From Hetaerina americana (lineage: Eukaryota > Arthropoda > Insecta > Odonata > Calopterygidae): a stretch of DNA of 64,000 nt. The DNA lies in contig JAKTNV010000001.1 of NCBI GenBank assembly GCA_022747635.1, positions 34,925,851-34,989,850 on the forward strand, in the 5' to 3' direction. The number at the start of each line of letters is the position of its first letter. Positions within the stretch are counted from its first letter, which is position 1. Below, one piece after another: positions 44,047 to 57,200 of the stretch. Under the pieces are notes generated by a model. It searched no databases. It worked only from the letters and a program-made list of their open reading frames with translations, and was not told the origin of the DNA. Both the position numbers and the translations under genes were made by a program.

Positions 44047-46789
44047 TTGTCTATTTCTGGTCTATTGTTGAACCTACTTGTTTGTGTTGTAGCCATCTGA
44101 TCTAGAATTGTACATTTTGTCTATTTGCCCCAGCATTGAAAAATAAAGTGCCCATTAAGTGATGGAATTTATGATTGCATTGCATATTTTCTGCGTACAT
44201 TGTGTTTTTCTTTTCAAGTAGAGACCATTTCACTTGCTCATATATATTATATTTTTTTCATCTCAACCTTCTAGCCGTCAACGGAGTCAATTAAGTGAAC
44301 TTGAGTTCCACTTTATAGAAGGTGTTTTACTTCCTCGGAGAAGAGTTAATGTTGCTTGGTTTGGAAGAGGTCTCCATGGGGATGTATAATGCATTTGTCT
44401 GAATTTATCAAAAGTATGCTGAAACGGTCCTCAACTATTGCGGCTCTGGATATTTTCCTGTCGTCGAAAACTCAAAATCTTCGTCACTCCTTGCCCCGGG
44501 AATTTTGCGATTCCTCGTTCAGAGGATGAGCACGTTTGGCGCCGTGAGTATCGTGAATTTCAGTTTTTGTACTCCGAAGCTGGCAAATTGTGCCAATCGA
44601 TGAGCCACGCAAACTCTTTCAGGGCATAATTTAGGTAAGAGGTGACGTCAATTTATTGTTTGCTGGATAGAACTTGATATTACCGCATGTATAAAAAAAA
44701 GAATTGCGTCCACTCCTGTTGTAAACACTGACAGGTTAAGATCCTGGGAAAATCTTCTCGTTGCATAGTCGTAGCTCGGCAATACATTTCCTCATTTCGG
44801 CTCGTAGATTATAAAACCCATTTATTGCCGGGGTCTAACATGAATTACCATTCTTCCGTGCTTCAACTGTCCGCTGACAATTCATGGAATATTGCTACCA
44901 TTTCTTGATTTCTATGGGAGAGGATAAGTGAGGCAGGCACTCATTTTTTTTATCATGATCGACGCTTGCAATCGTCACGTAAGCTCAGACGAAAACGTTT
45001 CTAACGACGAAGTGCCTCCCAGAAAATCACTAATGACCGCTGATGTGTTTCCTCACAAAAAAATTTTAACCTCGGCATGAGATAACAATTAATTTAGGCG
45101 CCCACCTGCTCTATTCTATGTCTCTGGGTCATGATCTTTGACAATAACAGAGGATATAATATCGGGAGCGATAGAATTTGAAATAAAAAGAGGGAGTGAT
45201 GAAGGGAATGTTGGTCGGGCTACCAAGTAAGAATGGTTTAAAAAATAGACTTTGAAAAACATGTAGTAATGATATCAATGTAATTAAGACGGGAGTGGAA
45301 TGGAAGGAATTCAATTCCTAATTGGGCCTAATTCTACAAGGAATCAGTTTTTTCGAGAAGAATTAACGAATTTGAATGGGTCAGGAAGTAATGCCGACGG
45401 ATATAATAGAAACTTTCATCATCCCTGTGTCAACAAGGAAACAATTCAGTCAATAATGAATAAATACATACACGAAAAGACATCGATAGGTCGATAATTT
45501 GACAGAAAATATGCATCAATCCAATATTGACTTTTATTTTGACTTAATTTAGGTCAGGGCAACAATTTAAAATGTCATTTCACATGCGATACTTCAATAG
45601 ATATTTTTCCTTTTTCCGCTCTCAAATTTGAATGGATTTTCCAGGCCCTAAATTAGAATTCACACTTTAGATACTTTTTAACTTATTTTAATTTTAAAAA
45701 GAAAATATATTAGTAAAATGTCCATTTTACATTGTCATACGTAATATTTTTATTTTATTGCTAAAACTATCATCCCCGAAACGAGTTTACAATGTTTTTA
45801 TACCATAAGACATTTTTGGTGCTCAATACTCCGAACTCAAGTTTCAGGGCTTTGCAAAAAATGTCATGTTTTTATCTAAATACCGGTATGGGGCATGCAG
45901 TGATTCCAATGTCTAGGGATTTAGGAATTAGGGCCGTTTTGAGGATGTTGTCATTGAGTATTCATGTTAATTTTAGTTAATAATATCTAATTTTGCAACA
46001 AAGGTTATACCTTTATCGCTAGCTAGAGAAATCCCCAATCAAAGAGAGGAGGCAAAAATAATAATTGAACACAAAACCTAAACATTTTTCTGAGGTTTTA
46101 TCTTTATAATTGAGAACAAATATCACAAAATATCTGTGAAATAAATTCCGTTACATTTAATAAACAAAGAAAATAGTCACAAAATTGATTTCATACTGGA
46201 GAATTGTACATTAAACACTTAATAGATACACAAGAAATAAAATATTTTAACAAAAGCCGATTGAAGTTATGGGAGGGATATTTTCGTCGATATTATTTTC
46301 TGCCTTCCGTTGCACTCTTGGGATGACTCCTGTATACTATATTCATTTATGAAATACGTGGATTCACGGCTGTAATTTTTAGTTTTCTCTTTGTAGCAGT
46401 ATTGAAGATATCAATCATTGAACTACGAAGTAAATTTAAATTACTAAAGTCATGAGCGATTTTAGGGATGGTATTCGTATTAGGAATAAATATAGGAGGA
46501 GGAGGAAGTATTATAAATGCTGAATGCGATACTCTTATGAACACTATTTGTCAGTTTTTAAGGGCCTTGATTTAATTTGAAAGACCTATTCAATATTTAG
46601 GAAAACTAACTTTTTTGGCGCATATACCGTCTGTATTATTTTGCAATTTTTCACGGGTAATTTTTTATTGTAATTTTAATGATCAGTTTATCGCCAACTA
46701 CCTCAAAGCGATCGTTTGGTAATCTTCATCAAATTGAAATCTCTATTCATAGGGTAAGGTTTTGCTTAGGAAAATTTCAAGGGCATGAC
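44047..46789. other. AT-rich intergenic sequence
   Basis: No repeat family was recognised. A 63-codon plus-strand frame at 44438-44629 is followed by a donor-like TTTAGGTAAGAGG at 44631-44643, which is weak evidence for an exon. Confidence 0.3.
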
Positions 46790-48490
46790 TTCGGCGGGTT
46801 CCCCCTTCGCCTTTGAACCGGTCCGCGTCACGCACTCTGGGATTTAGGGTTCAAAACCGCCGCTCCTCCGACTTCGCTCTCCCGCCGAATCCGTCGAATC
46901 TCTCACGCCGACGAGGGGCACGGGACGCGAGAAGGGCTGCCGTACACACGCGTCCTCCACCGTCCGGGGGGACACCGGGGAGCACGTCCGCCCGCGGCAG
47001 AATTCGAACAACGCGCCCCCATGCCGTCTCGCAGCTGCGTGCGGGGCAACCCCTCCTTCCCTCCCGAGGGTCCGTTCCCTCCACCCCCCGCAGGAAGGGT
47101 CTGCGGGGCGTGGAGGAGGCGGTGGTTTGAAGGGAATTGCGCTGGTGCGCCGTGTTGGGGTCCGATCAATAAGCCGAGAGGGACGGGGGGGCGTAGTGGG
47201 GGCGGCGGTGTGGGCAGGGCGAGGGAAGAGAGGGACGGCGGGAGGGAGAGGGGAGAGTGGGAGGGAGAGAGGACGGGTGGGTGGCGGTGAAGGAAGGGGA
47301 GGAGAGGTTAGGAGGGAGTGGGGAGCGGGGGCGGAGGTCGGGGGGCGTGTGAGAGGAGAAAAGGAGAGGGCGGGTGGGAGGGGAGGAAGGGTGAAGAGAG
47401 GGCAACAGAAAAAGAGAGAGGGAGAGAGAAGTGAAGATAGAGCCCGGGTGCGGTAAGAGAGGCGCAGTCGCCGCGCTCCGTCGAGCGAGAGAGGCGCGGT
47501 TGTGACCAGAGGGGAGAAGCCGGAGGGAACAGGCGGCGGTTACAAGACCGACAGACCCGGACGCAAAGGTTTTGGACGGACGGAGGACCGGGTGGCAGAT
47601 CAAGAGGAGAGACAAGAGACCGAAGAACCCTCTCTTCCTCCTCCTTCCGTCTCCACCGCAAGAAAACCTCTCCGTTCCGCCGCCGCCTGCTCGCTACGAG
47701 ACTGCGGAGTGAGCGCGCCGGGATCGAACATCTATTTGGGAGCGGAGGAAATTACCCACACACACTCACGTAAAATAAGGCAAGCCCTTTTCGACCGGTC
47801 CCTCCCTCTCATTGAGAGAGAGAGAGAGGGAGTAGGGGGTTGCCGACGACGCAGAGGAGCTGCGACTCTCCCGCACCGTGCTGTGGTGCGGCGGCCAAAG
47901 CAGCACCACTATCAAACCCCACCGTCGCCGGTCGCTGCGAAAGGGTGAGGACCCACCGCTCGAGAGAAACTCCCCCTCTCTTCGCACCCGCACCAAGAGC
48001 TGAATGGTTTGATGCGGGGCCAAGGCACGCGAGGACCCAGTGCCATCTACTTGGTCGGACAGACGCTCCTTGTCGGTGAGTGTTCCTGCGTGGTGATTGT
48101 GGTTTTGTGTCGTCCCTGTCGATCAAGGAAATTTCGTGACCCTAGCACTGTCCTCTGCGGGACACCTCAGTTAATTTTTTTTTCAAGGTGGGTCGCACGC
48201 GGTGAGTCTATTTGTTTTGGGGGCGACCGGCCGACCGCGCGCCCTTTCACCTCTCTCATACCCATTCTCCTCCAGGCGCGATGGCTTTTAATGCGGCTCG
48301 AGGAAGGAATGGGGAGCAGGTGAACGGGGTAGTGCGGGAAAGCGGTGTGGGGAGGGACGGGGAGGCGGGACAGAGCGCTTCGGACTGCCGCGTGTCCTTC
48401 GCCGCAGTGCAACCTCTGGTCGCAGTGCTCTCGCTTCTCCCTCTCCCCTCCCCAGGCCCGTCTCGCCTCGTCTCCGGCCGGTGATCAATT
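46790..48490 (+). promoter_or_regulatory. Large CpG-rich region, candidate promoter and 5' exon
   Basis: About 1.7 kb of GC-rich, CpG-dense sequence stands out from AT-rich flanks. Open frames in all phases without domains are expected from composition. A G/A tract occupies 47160-47460. Donor-like TCGGTGAGTG at 48071-48080 and acceptor-like TTCTCCTCCAG ending at 48276 would define a 5' intron. This fits a host promoter with an untranslated first exon on the plus strand, but the gene itself cannot be named. Confidence 0.35.
48277..48319 (+). other. Candidate small exon with start codon
   Basis: CTCCTCCAG precedes GCGCGATGGCTTTTAATGCG, and GGGGAGCAG is followed by GTGAAC. If spliced, the exon would begin a protein with MAFNAARGRNGEQ. 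The start context has a purine at -3 and G at +4. Without the next exon this remains a guess. Confidence 0.2.
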
Positions 48491-49069
48491 CATTCTTCCC
48501 TTTGTGGGTCATTCAGAATGGAAAGGCTTTGGTGCCAAAATACATGAATCGATATTCCAGTCCCTAATTTAAATGCCTCCCAAATGGTCGAATGTCATGA
48601 TATATTTCTAAATGATGGGTTACGACATTAAAATGGCTTTTCTTTGGGAGAAGTTTGGTTTCACTTCTAGCGACCTGACAAAATCGCTAACTTTGATTTG
48701 GCTTCGAGGATACCACTTAGAGGGCTTGAAAAATGTTAACTATTGTAGATATTGTGCGTTTCATGTCTACCGACATTGTAACATGCATCATGGCACAGAA
48801 TGGGTTTGAGTAATGGTGGATCCACATCTACGACAATAATTCTACGCTTATATCAGTAGTGTTTAGGTATTCATATTGTTTAACGCGTATTGTTTTCGGT
48901 CTGATTGTGGACCCCTGTCGTAATACTCTGGCAATCAGGGTTTGCATATGACGTTTATGTTTTGATTCATGTTGCCATCCCTAATGTTATTCCATTGTAC
49001 CATATGAAATAACGTGCCGAAAGTGGTTGACACTGTTTTGAGGTGGATCATGAGGTGTGTCCGTACACG
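48491..49069. other. AT-rich spacer
   Basis: Nothing recognised. Confidence 0.35.
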
Positions 49070-49870
49070 CTTACGTGTGTGTGTTCGCCAACAGGGCGCG
49101 TGTGAAAGACTTCCTTCCCCTCACTCACTTTTCTCCCATCCCCTCATCCCCTTTCGGTTCCCGGACGATTAAAAAAAGTCCGAGGCGCTTTGGTTTCAGT
49201 CATTTTCCCGTTCATTGCCTTATCCCAACGTGGTTCATCACGAGGTGATCGCCTTCAATTACGGCATTTGGGGGCGGAGGGGAATTGGAGGGGGAGGGGC
49301 TGAACCGTCGCGTGATTTGCACGTATGAATGTGTGTGTGGAATGAAAGAGAGAGAGTGGCGGGTGTTTTATGAGCGTCTGTGCAGAGCAAGGTGTGTTGT
49401 GTCTCTGTGTGTTACCACGACGGCTCACACCCCCTTTGTCACAAACGCCTCTACGCCCCTTCCTCCGGGACCAACATATACGCTCCCTCAGCCCTCTAGA
49501 CCCCCGCCCCCCTCGTTGTCCCCCGTCATCCCCACGCGGTCGTGTGTGCACCACCACGGCCGCGTGTCCGATTCCGACCCATTTTTTTCCCCCGAGCGCG
49601 TTTTTCACTGCAGAGCGGCGGCGGCGGCGTGCGCCACCCCCTCCCTTACCCCCTCTCCTCTATCCCTCACTCCACCCCTCCCTTACTCACGTTCGTATCC
49701 CACCATCCCCTATCCCTTTAGACCCCCCACCAACCGCTTGGCTCGCCGCGTGAAGTTGGTGGGAGGTGAATCGCGTTCCACGCGCGCTGCGTATCGATTT
49801 TCCACCCCCAAAATGTCTCTTTAATCCCCTTCCGTCAATTCTTAAAACTGATGAATAATTTTTCGCCGCC
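49070..49870. other. C-rich GC segment
   Basis: Long C/T-rich runs give proline-rich open frames in several phases (up to 179 codons). The same stretch is open on both strands without motifs, so no gene is called. Confidence 0.3.
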
Positions 49871-50566
49871 GCTGCCACGGTCAATGCCTTGTAAGGTGAT
49901 GACGGGAGGTGAGAGGGGAAGTGGGGAGGGAGGAGGAGATGGTGTGTAATGCACTAGAAACCTTCAGTCCGTGGAGTTCCTTTGGATTCCACGACGAAAT
50001 TCCCAGCTTGCAAAACCGCGAAGCATCTGTTTTTCAATCTTTACAGGACCTTTCGTTTTAATGCGCCGCAATGAATCAACTCGGAATCGAATTCTCCTTA
50101 ACAAAACTTTCCTAAGCCTTCCCGTAATGTTTGTGGTTAGTGTGGATGTGCAAATAATGCGAGTGTGTGGTTGGTGTATGTGGTTTTAGTCCTTAGTTCA
50201 CTTTTAAGAGTTTACTCGATGAGGTATGACAAAGCGGTCTTTCCGGTGCAATAAAATATAAAATACCCCACGGGAGATTTATTACGTTATACATTTATTT
50301 TAGTATAGAAATAATTTTAAGGATTCAAATCTTTTTTCCATTCCTTTACACTTTACTACAGTGACTTAAAGGGAGCTGAAAATTCCCTTATGCATTGTTA
50401 TAGTTTGTGTACAGTATGCACATTTAGAATTAAGTTTAGCATGTAAGCAATCAATGAATTAATCCCACTTACGTACGTATGTAGGTTTGGCGTCAACTTA
50501 CAGTACAACTGTATATAGTTATCATTTACGTTTACGTCTAAATCCATAAGATTCTGAGATAATTTT
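49871..50566. other. Intergenic sequence, nothing recognised
   Basis: Nothing recognised. Confidence 0.35.
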
Positions 50567-50609
50567 AAGATATTATATTATACGATACGATCGTATAATA
50601 TAATATCTT
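50567..50609. repeat. Perfect 20-bp palindrome with three-base loop
   Basis: 50567-50586 is the exact reverse complement of 50590-50609, and the loop is ACG. The arms are made largely of TA-rich sequence but are not a simple repeat. It could form a cruciform or be the footprint of an excised inverted repeat. Confidence 0.85.
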
Positions 50610-50789
50610 TCTATTTTTCAGACATAAAAATAACTTTGAAATCATACCATTAGTCAGTCAAGACACGCACAATATTAAGTTTAAGAGTAGCTCATTACCC
50701 ATACATTCGTTGTTCTTACCATTAAGGATAGCCCGCAATCACAAGTACTTGAAGAGTAGTTTAGTTGATCGTAGAAAAAACTTAACTCT

Positions 50790-51760
50790 TAAAATGTGAA
50801 TCGTGTGCTCATTGCCACAAATCGGTTCCAATCCACGACCGAGACCCGAGCTCACCTAGCCCGTTTCGCCAGGCAGCTTTTGGGCGTCGGCGCGGACCCG
50901 GGATGTGGAAGCTCAAGGGCAACCCCGAAGGTGTGCCGTACCGCGGGAATGGTGTCACGAGCGCGCAACGCACGAGAGCGCGGTTCACCCAAATTTGGGG
51001 ACGCCCCATCGCCTTCTTCGCCCGAAGGAACCTCACCGCGGGTTTCCGCGGGAAGGCCCCCGGGGCGAAGATGGTCGGTGTGGACGGGCGAGGAAGCGGC
51101 TGAAACAAAATACTCACCCCCGCCCAATTCACCCACGAAACAATACGCACACCGTTTATTCCCCACCCCTGCTCCAATTCGATACGGTTGAAGTCGTTCG
51201 GGGAGGGAGGGAGGGTGATGGTGAAAATGGAAGGGGTCTCAAAAGTTGAAAGGAAATCTGTCGTTTCTTCCTCCTTTCTCTGTCTCACTCCCTCGCCCCC
51301 TCAAGTTGTTTCGGGAGCGAATGCCGTAGACGGAGGAATGGTAGGGGTGTCGCCGCCCCTTCGAACGAACCAACTCTCTTCCCCCTCCCTCTCCGGGCCT
51401 CGCCCTGACCGCCACGTCCCACCGGAGACGGTAGACCTGGTGGTGTGAGGAGGGGGAGGGTGTGGTTGGGCGGTGAGACTTGTCGAAGGGGCGTCGTGGG
51501 GGATAAAGGGATGGCGAGTGACTACGGGAACTGTTCGAGGGGGATGGCCAGGGAAGGGGATGAGGAGAGGGGCGGGGGTTGCCGCCTCGGGAAGAGGAGT
51601 GGAGTGGCGTGTTGGAATGGGTGAGACTCCCACGAGGGGTAAGGTGTGTGGTGACGTCAAACGGAGTTCTCGCTCGCTCCTCCCGCCTCTCTGTCTCTCT
51701 CCGCCACCCCGCCAAATCCCCGCCCTCGCACACCCCTCGTGACACACCGACTCTATAGTG
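50790..51760. other. GC-rich CpG segment
   Basis: A roughly 970-base GC block. Open frames of 131 to 168 codons occur on both strands in overlapping positions, with proline/serine-rich compositions and no domains. Promoter or untranslated exon is possible. Confidence 0.3.
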
Positions 51761-54700
51761 TTGGCAGATGGGTGATTGCCTCTGGGCGATTCAGCCAGGG
51801 CCGGGCGTGTAGGAAAGCAAACGCATGCGTTGCATTAAATTCCAAGCCATCATTCTCCCATCTATCGCACTCTCACGCGAGTGTGCGCTTGTGTGGGTGC
51901 GTGCACGATGCACACCTATCACACAGAGAGGTCTGACGGAGTCGACCGGGAAAGTTTCGGATTTCTTCGAGGAAATCGCGAAGGAGTTACCGTTTATGTT
52001 TAGTTCTGGAAAGTTTTTCTTTACTTTTGGAGCCGCGACTCCTAGTAAAAGATCGGTCCCCATCTCGAGCTCTTATTCTTACGAATTTTATTCGTTCCTC
52101 TTTGGTTTGTTTTCGCACAGACACCCGCTTACATAATTACAGTCACAAAAGTCCCCGACGTGCGACCTTATCACGATCATCTCTGTCGCACAAGACAGCC
52201 TCTTTCTTTCTGTCTTTTCACGCAAAACTTTCAGTGGGTTATTTCGTCTCCACATGGCTCTTATGGGCTTTTTTCCTTTTCGCTTTTGTGACTTCCTTTT
52301 CGTAGAGTCTTCGCACCACCTCCTAAAGGTTAGCATTGGTTTTATTTCATGAACTCGTTTATCGCTCTCTTGTAAAGTGATTCAGAAGTTCCGGTTCAAT
52401 GTTTAACAATGCCTTACATCGTGCTTACCCTAAGTGGAGCAAGAGGCAAGTCTTGGAGCTGTAGAATCGACCTTTTTGATACCATTCGATCCATCTTCAG
52501 CTAGATAATTTAGCCGGATGCATACTGTGATTCTCGCATTTTTCCGCCGCTTGCATTCTACTTGTAATTCTCATCTATAATTTTCTGCGCTCGGGCTAAG
52601 CACCCTGAGGAAATGGGTATATTAATCCGTAATGGGTCGATCCTTTTCGCCGCCGCATAATGTCGCACCCTGTAAATCTTTCACCCTCAAATTTCTCATC
52701 ACTGTTTACACTATAAACCAAGTACTCCGCAAACATCTGTATCTCTAACCTCTCACCCATGGTAATGTTTCACCACTGCACCAAATACTGAGGCACAGTA
52801 GAATATCATTTGGAAAGAGAATCCTGGATCGCAGTGACTCCGGTAACATTTATGACTTAACTTGTGTATAACCTTCAATATCATGGCTTAATTATTCCTC
52901 CGGGATCTAATTGGTCACAGTAGTCCTCTTGGCGTTGGTATTAATCGGTATTTCTTCAGATGGAAGATATTCATATGAGTTATAATTGTTCTAAAAGTGG
53001 CACATTTTGTATTGGTTTTACCTGGCTCTCAAAAATATTATCAATAATATCCTTTCAATTTTAAGCACGGCTCATTAATTATGTACTGCTGTTGCTTAGG
53101 TTCCACGAGGAAGTTGCTTGAAAGGTATCATATACATGCAGAAACACCGTATTGAAATCAAGCAAATAAGCTTCATAATTCGAAGATGTTTTCGATCATA
53201 AATTCCCTGGCTTGCCAAATTTGCCTCGTTTAAGCACCGAAGTTCGCATCTCATCTCCTTTGGAAATGTTCAGGAAATTTACATAGTTGCAGAAGAATAT
53301 TTTTAGCAAGGAGAGATACGATAAACGTTTTCAGAACCTTCTAAAACCTTGTCAGGCAGTTAAATTAACCCAAGGTGTTCTCCAAAGCTCAACTTAGTCA
53401 GAAATTGAAAAATCGTTTCCTGCTGAGAATTGTTGATCTTTGACAAGTAGCTGAGTTAGGTTTGAAAACGTAACACTTCTGCTTGGACCATGGGAAAGCA
53501 ATTATTTAGTCCATGAATCGATTAATTGCTGCTTTACAATCGTTTCCATCATTACTGAAATGGAGAAAAACGCATTTATATTAATCCAGACACTTTTCAT
53601 GACCTTTAATATTAGTAATACTCATTAGTACTATAAATTTCCACATAAAGAGTCAATAGGAAGTGTAGAGTATCTCTCACAAGAGAAATTTTCAACCGAG
53701 CAACCTCAATAGAACATCTGTTGATGTACAATTACTTAATAACTGCCCAAGTACATATTGAACTTATGTTTGATCCAGCTAAGTAGAGAATATGAGCAGT
53801 TACCATACAGATATGATTATTGATTTTAAGTTTCCTCTTGTTTAAAACATTTAGTACTTAACAATTAATGGTTTTTTATTGGGTAAAATGGTGTCACTCT
53901 TCTTTCATTAGATGACTTCTATTTGAGTAAAATTTTCTACAAAAGTTATGCACTGTCAAATAATCTTCCTGTCTGGTAAAAACAATTAATTTACAACATT
54001 TTACTCTTAGCCTATGATCCATCCTTTATAACATCCAAATTTATTTTCCAATTGGATGATTAATTTCAATTTAAATGAACTTACTTAATCTTCTCTGAAA
54101 TAATTATATAATCATCAATTTTATAATCCTATGTCTTATAGGAACACTATATTGTGGTTAGACAGTAAATATTTTTATTTTGCTGTCTACTTGTTTCCTC
54201 CTTCTGTAATCTCAGTGAATCTCGTCTAACGTAAATCAATTGTTGTTTTTCAACCCTCTTTTTCTCTTGATATTTAAAATATGTGCAGAGTGGATAGACT
54301 TTCCTATAATACAATTATTGTCGAGCGATCTTTCGTATGTACCTATTTTTCTGAAAAAAGTACATGACGATGCTCCTTCACTAACAGGGCTTTTGTCTTT
54401 TATGACAGGTTTCTTGTCATGTTCATCATCACGTGCTCTTTTTCCAAAACAGTACGCCACCTCCATCTCCCTTCAATGCAACTTTGAAACTCGCTTTGAT
54501 TTTCTTCAACTCCACATCACATTTACATACGACAAACATATCATTGTTATTTTAACTCACACAATTATTTTGCATCCTTCATTCAAATTCATCTGCTATA
54601 TTTTTTGCTTGAACTTTACGTTAAATATCACCCTTATCGCATTTTATTGTTTATTTCCGAGGCATTCCTTTCATTTTAAACGCAAGACAATCAGGTTCGC

Positions 54701-54805
54701 GTAAATTATTTGCATAATTCATGACTCAGTGTTAAGGTAACTACCCTAATATTATGTTTGGTGTATTAACATGGTGTTGATACTCGTACTTTTATTTAGA
54801 AAAAT
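51761..54805. other. Intergenic sequence, mostly AT-rich
   Basis: A few 60-150-codon frames, such as 54240-54704, are hydrophobic and AT-driven without motifs. No repeat family was recognised. Confidence 0.35.
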
Positions 54806-55140
54806 ATCTTTTTTACCTGTGATGATATGCTAACGTTTGGTGTTTGCAACCTTGAGGTGTTACGCATGTTGCTGTGGTTGCCATGCGCCGACTTAGTTGT
54901 AAAATCGGCGTGATGTGTTGAGTGTTGTCTGGAAACAATCCCCTTTCGCGAGCACGTATTCCGGGAGCAGTGGTTTCCGACATTGCACAAGGGTTAGGGG
55001 CACGTTTCGAGTACCCCCGTACGTACTTCACTGAGCCTCTAAGGGACCCCTTGAACCTCCGCCTGCTCCCGGACGCAACCAACCAACAGGGCACATGATT
55101 GAGTGTTCCATGAGGCCCACAGCCTAACCACGTGAGCCGA
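54806..55140 (-). other. Candidate exon with strong donor site
   Basis: On the minus strand a moderately GC-rich stretch ends at ATCATCACAG followed by GTAAAAAAG, a good splice donor, near 54820. Two frames are open through it (93 and 64 codons), and neither contains a recognisable domain. It may be an untranslated or short coding exon of a host gene. Confidence 0.25.
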
Positions 55141-56775
55141 AGTGTTACTGGTCCGTGTATGTTGTGTGTGTGTATGTTTGTGTGTTGGGTCTAAGCGTTG
55201 TCGTGGGGATGCGCCGTCCTTCTTTCTGGATCGTGATCAGGCCTACGAGTGGAATGAGACCATTGAGTCAATTGTGCCAAAATAAACCCTCCCGAGGTTT
55301 CCTCACCGGTACAGGTCTAATTTAAATTGCGGGAAAATCGCGTCGCTTTTGCGGCCGCCACGCCCCGGACCGTGGAGCAGTTTGGGTTTTCTGGTCGGGG
55401 GCTTGCGGACGTGAGAAGAAGGGAATTGAGACAAATGGGGCCTTACTGGCGCCTCACGAGTTGCGGCTTTTGCCAGGATTTTCCTGCGCATGCAGTTCCA
55501 GAGTATCGAATTTATCTTTCTTTATTATCGACCAACCATCTTCCTTTAAATTGAGGGATCGGGCGAGATCCGCATGCCGCTCCATCCAGCTCTATTCCGC
55601 ATTCCTTCCTCATCTTGAGATTTTCTGCATCCCAGTTATAGTTGTTCTTATTCAAAGTTTATTTATAATATTAAAAAAAATTGTGGTTCAACCTTTATCG
55701 AACTAGCACTATATTTTTCGTTGAAACAATCTTTTTTTTAATCCTTTCAGAGAGGAATTGTATGCAATAGGATAAAAGTGTACAGTTCTTTGCAAAATAA
55801 TTTGTATATTTTCAGGGTATAAAAAATATGGCACTCGTCCATATTACCAAACTTGCTTTCATTCCAAACTAGTTGAACGTAAAAGTTGGTGTAAGAAACG
55901 GATATATTACATTTACACGGTATAAGTTTTCGAAATGTTTCGCACAAATCGACGATAACTTAAAATGTAAAATAATAATTTTTTAATGCACAAATTAATT
56001 CAATGAATCTTAAAATAAATTTGTAAATTTTACAAATTAAGTTTCTTTAGTAAACTAAAATGGTTGGTTGATTGATAGGTGCAGTTTTTAAAAGTTTGTA
56101 ATGTTAAACATAAAATGTAAATTATCAAACTTGATTAGACTGGCACGCCAAGGCGGAAAAGCCGGCAGGATTCTAGGTTTTTCGCATCTGGTTTTAATTG
56201 AAACAATTCCCTCACTCCGCATTAACACATTGAACATTTAATCGTGGATTAAAATCTTGAATTAATGCCTAAATTTTGGAGATATAAATATATTAAAAAA
56301 GACAAGAAATGCGAAATAAACCGTTGACTCAAAGTCATAAGATCCGGTTTTATTTTATTCAGAGATAGACGTTAATACATTTCGAATGTTATTATTACAA
56401 GTTGACCCATGAATGTTGTCTTGTTCTTCAAACGTAATAAATATTATCAATGACTCTTCGTTTCGAATGAAAAATTTTAAACCAGTAAAACTTGGGAGGA
56501 TCTATTTTGACTTCAATCAAATGAACGAACGCCTAATAATGAGAGGATTGATTTTCCAAGCGAGGCTAAAATGGGATTCATGACCAAAAGGATCTTCCAC
56601 TCGACTTCGTACTGTGACTCGCTCATCAAATGCATTAAGTTGCCAGTATTTATTTTTTTAGCAATAATGATAAATGGTGTGCTCGCTTACATGTCTTTTA
56701 TTTTTTTATTTTTTTTTGCCTCGGTGTATGAGTGTCGTCTCATCTCATTGGTGTTTTTCTTACCCCCAACCACCT
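55141..56775. other. Intergenic sequence
   Basis: A short GT-rich stretch near 55155-55185 and a small GC-rich patch at 55320-55500 were seen; the remainder is AT-rich with nothing recognised. Confidence 0.35.
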
Positions 56776-56890
56776 CCGTGTCCATGCGTTGATGCGAGTG
56801 TGTGGTTCAAATTAGTTGGCCGTCTTACTCGCCTCCACTCTCACTCCCCTCATCCTCACCTCCGCAACCTACACACCTACACACACACAC

Positions 56891-56934
<44 letters not shown>

Positions 56935-57200
56935 GAGCTCCCAGCCGCTCGTCCTCCCGGTGAGGGGCGAGCCATGGACAAGGTGACGAGCGTGATGAGA
57001 CAAAGTTTGGACCAGCTCCAATGCTCGGGGGTGCCCGCTCTGCATTGTCGTCGTGTCATAGAGTGGATATTTTTAAAAACTCTGCTTTCAATCCGTACAG
57101 AGCAAGCGGGACACTCATGTCCCCGAATTAGCCCCCTCCTTCCCGCTCCCCTCGGGGACACATGGATTTCCCCCGACCCAATTTCCTTTGCCGACTAAAG
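56776..57200. other. GC-rich segment containing (AC)n
   Basis: The 174-codon plus-strand frame across this stretch is mostly repeat-driven and has no domain. A promoter or 5' exon is possible. Confidence 0.3.
56881..56930. repeat. (AC)n microsatellite
   Basis: Five AC units, CT, then nineteen AC units to 56930. Confidence 0.95.

Noticed and set aside
46813..48410. Many 75-149 codon frames in the CpG region, including proline- and arginine-rich ones
   Set aside because: Open in nearly all phases on both strands, as expected where stop codons are rare because of GC richness; no domains.
49285..49824. 179-codon proline-rich frame
   Set aside because: Coincides with C/T runs and overlaps other open frames; no motif.
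51239..51745. 168- and 148-codon frames on the minus strand
   Set aside because: Overlapping frames in a GC block with Pro/Ser/His-rich composition and no recognisable domain.
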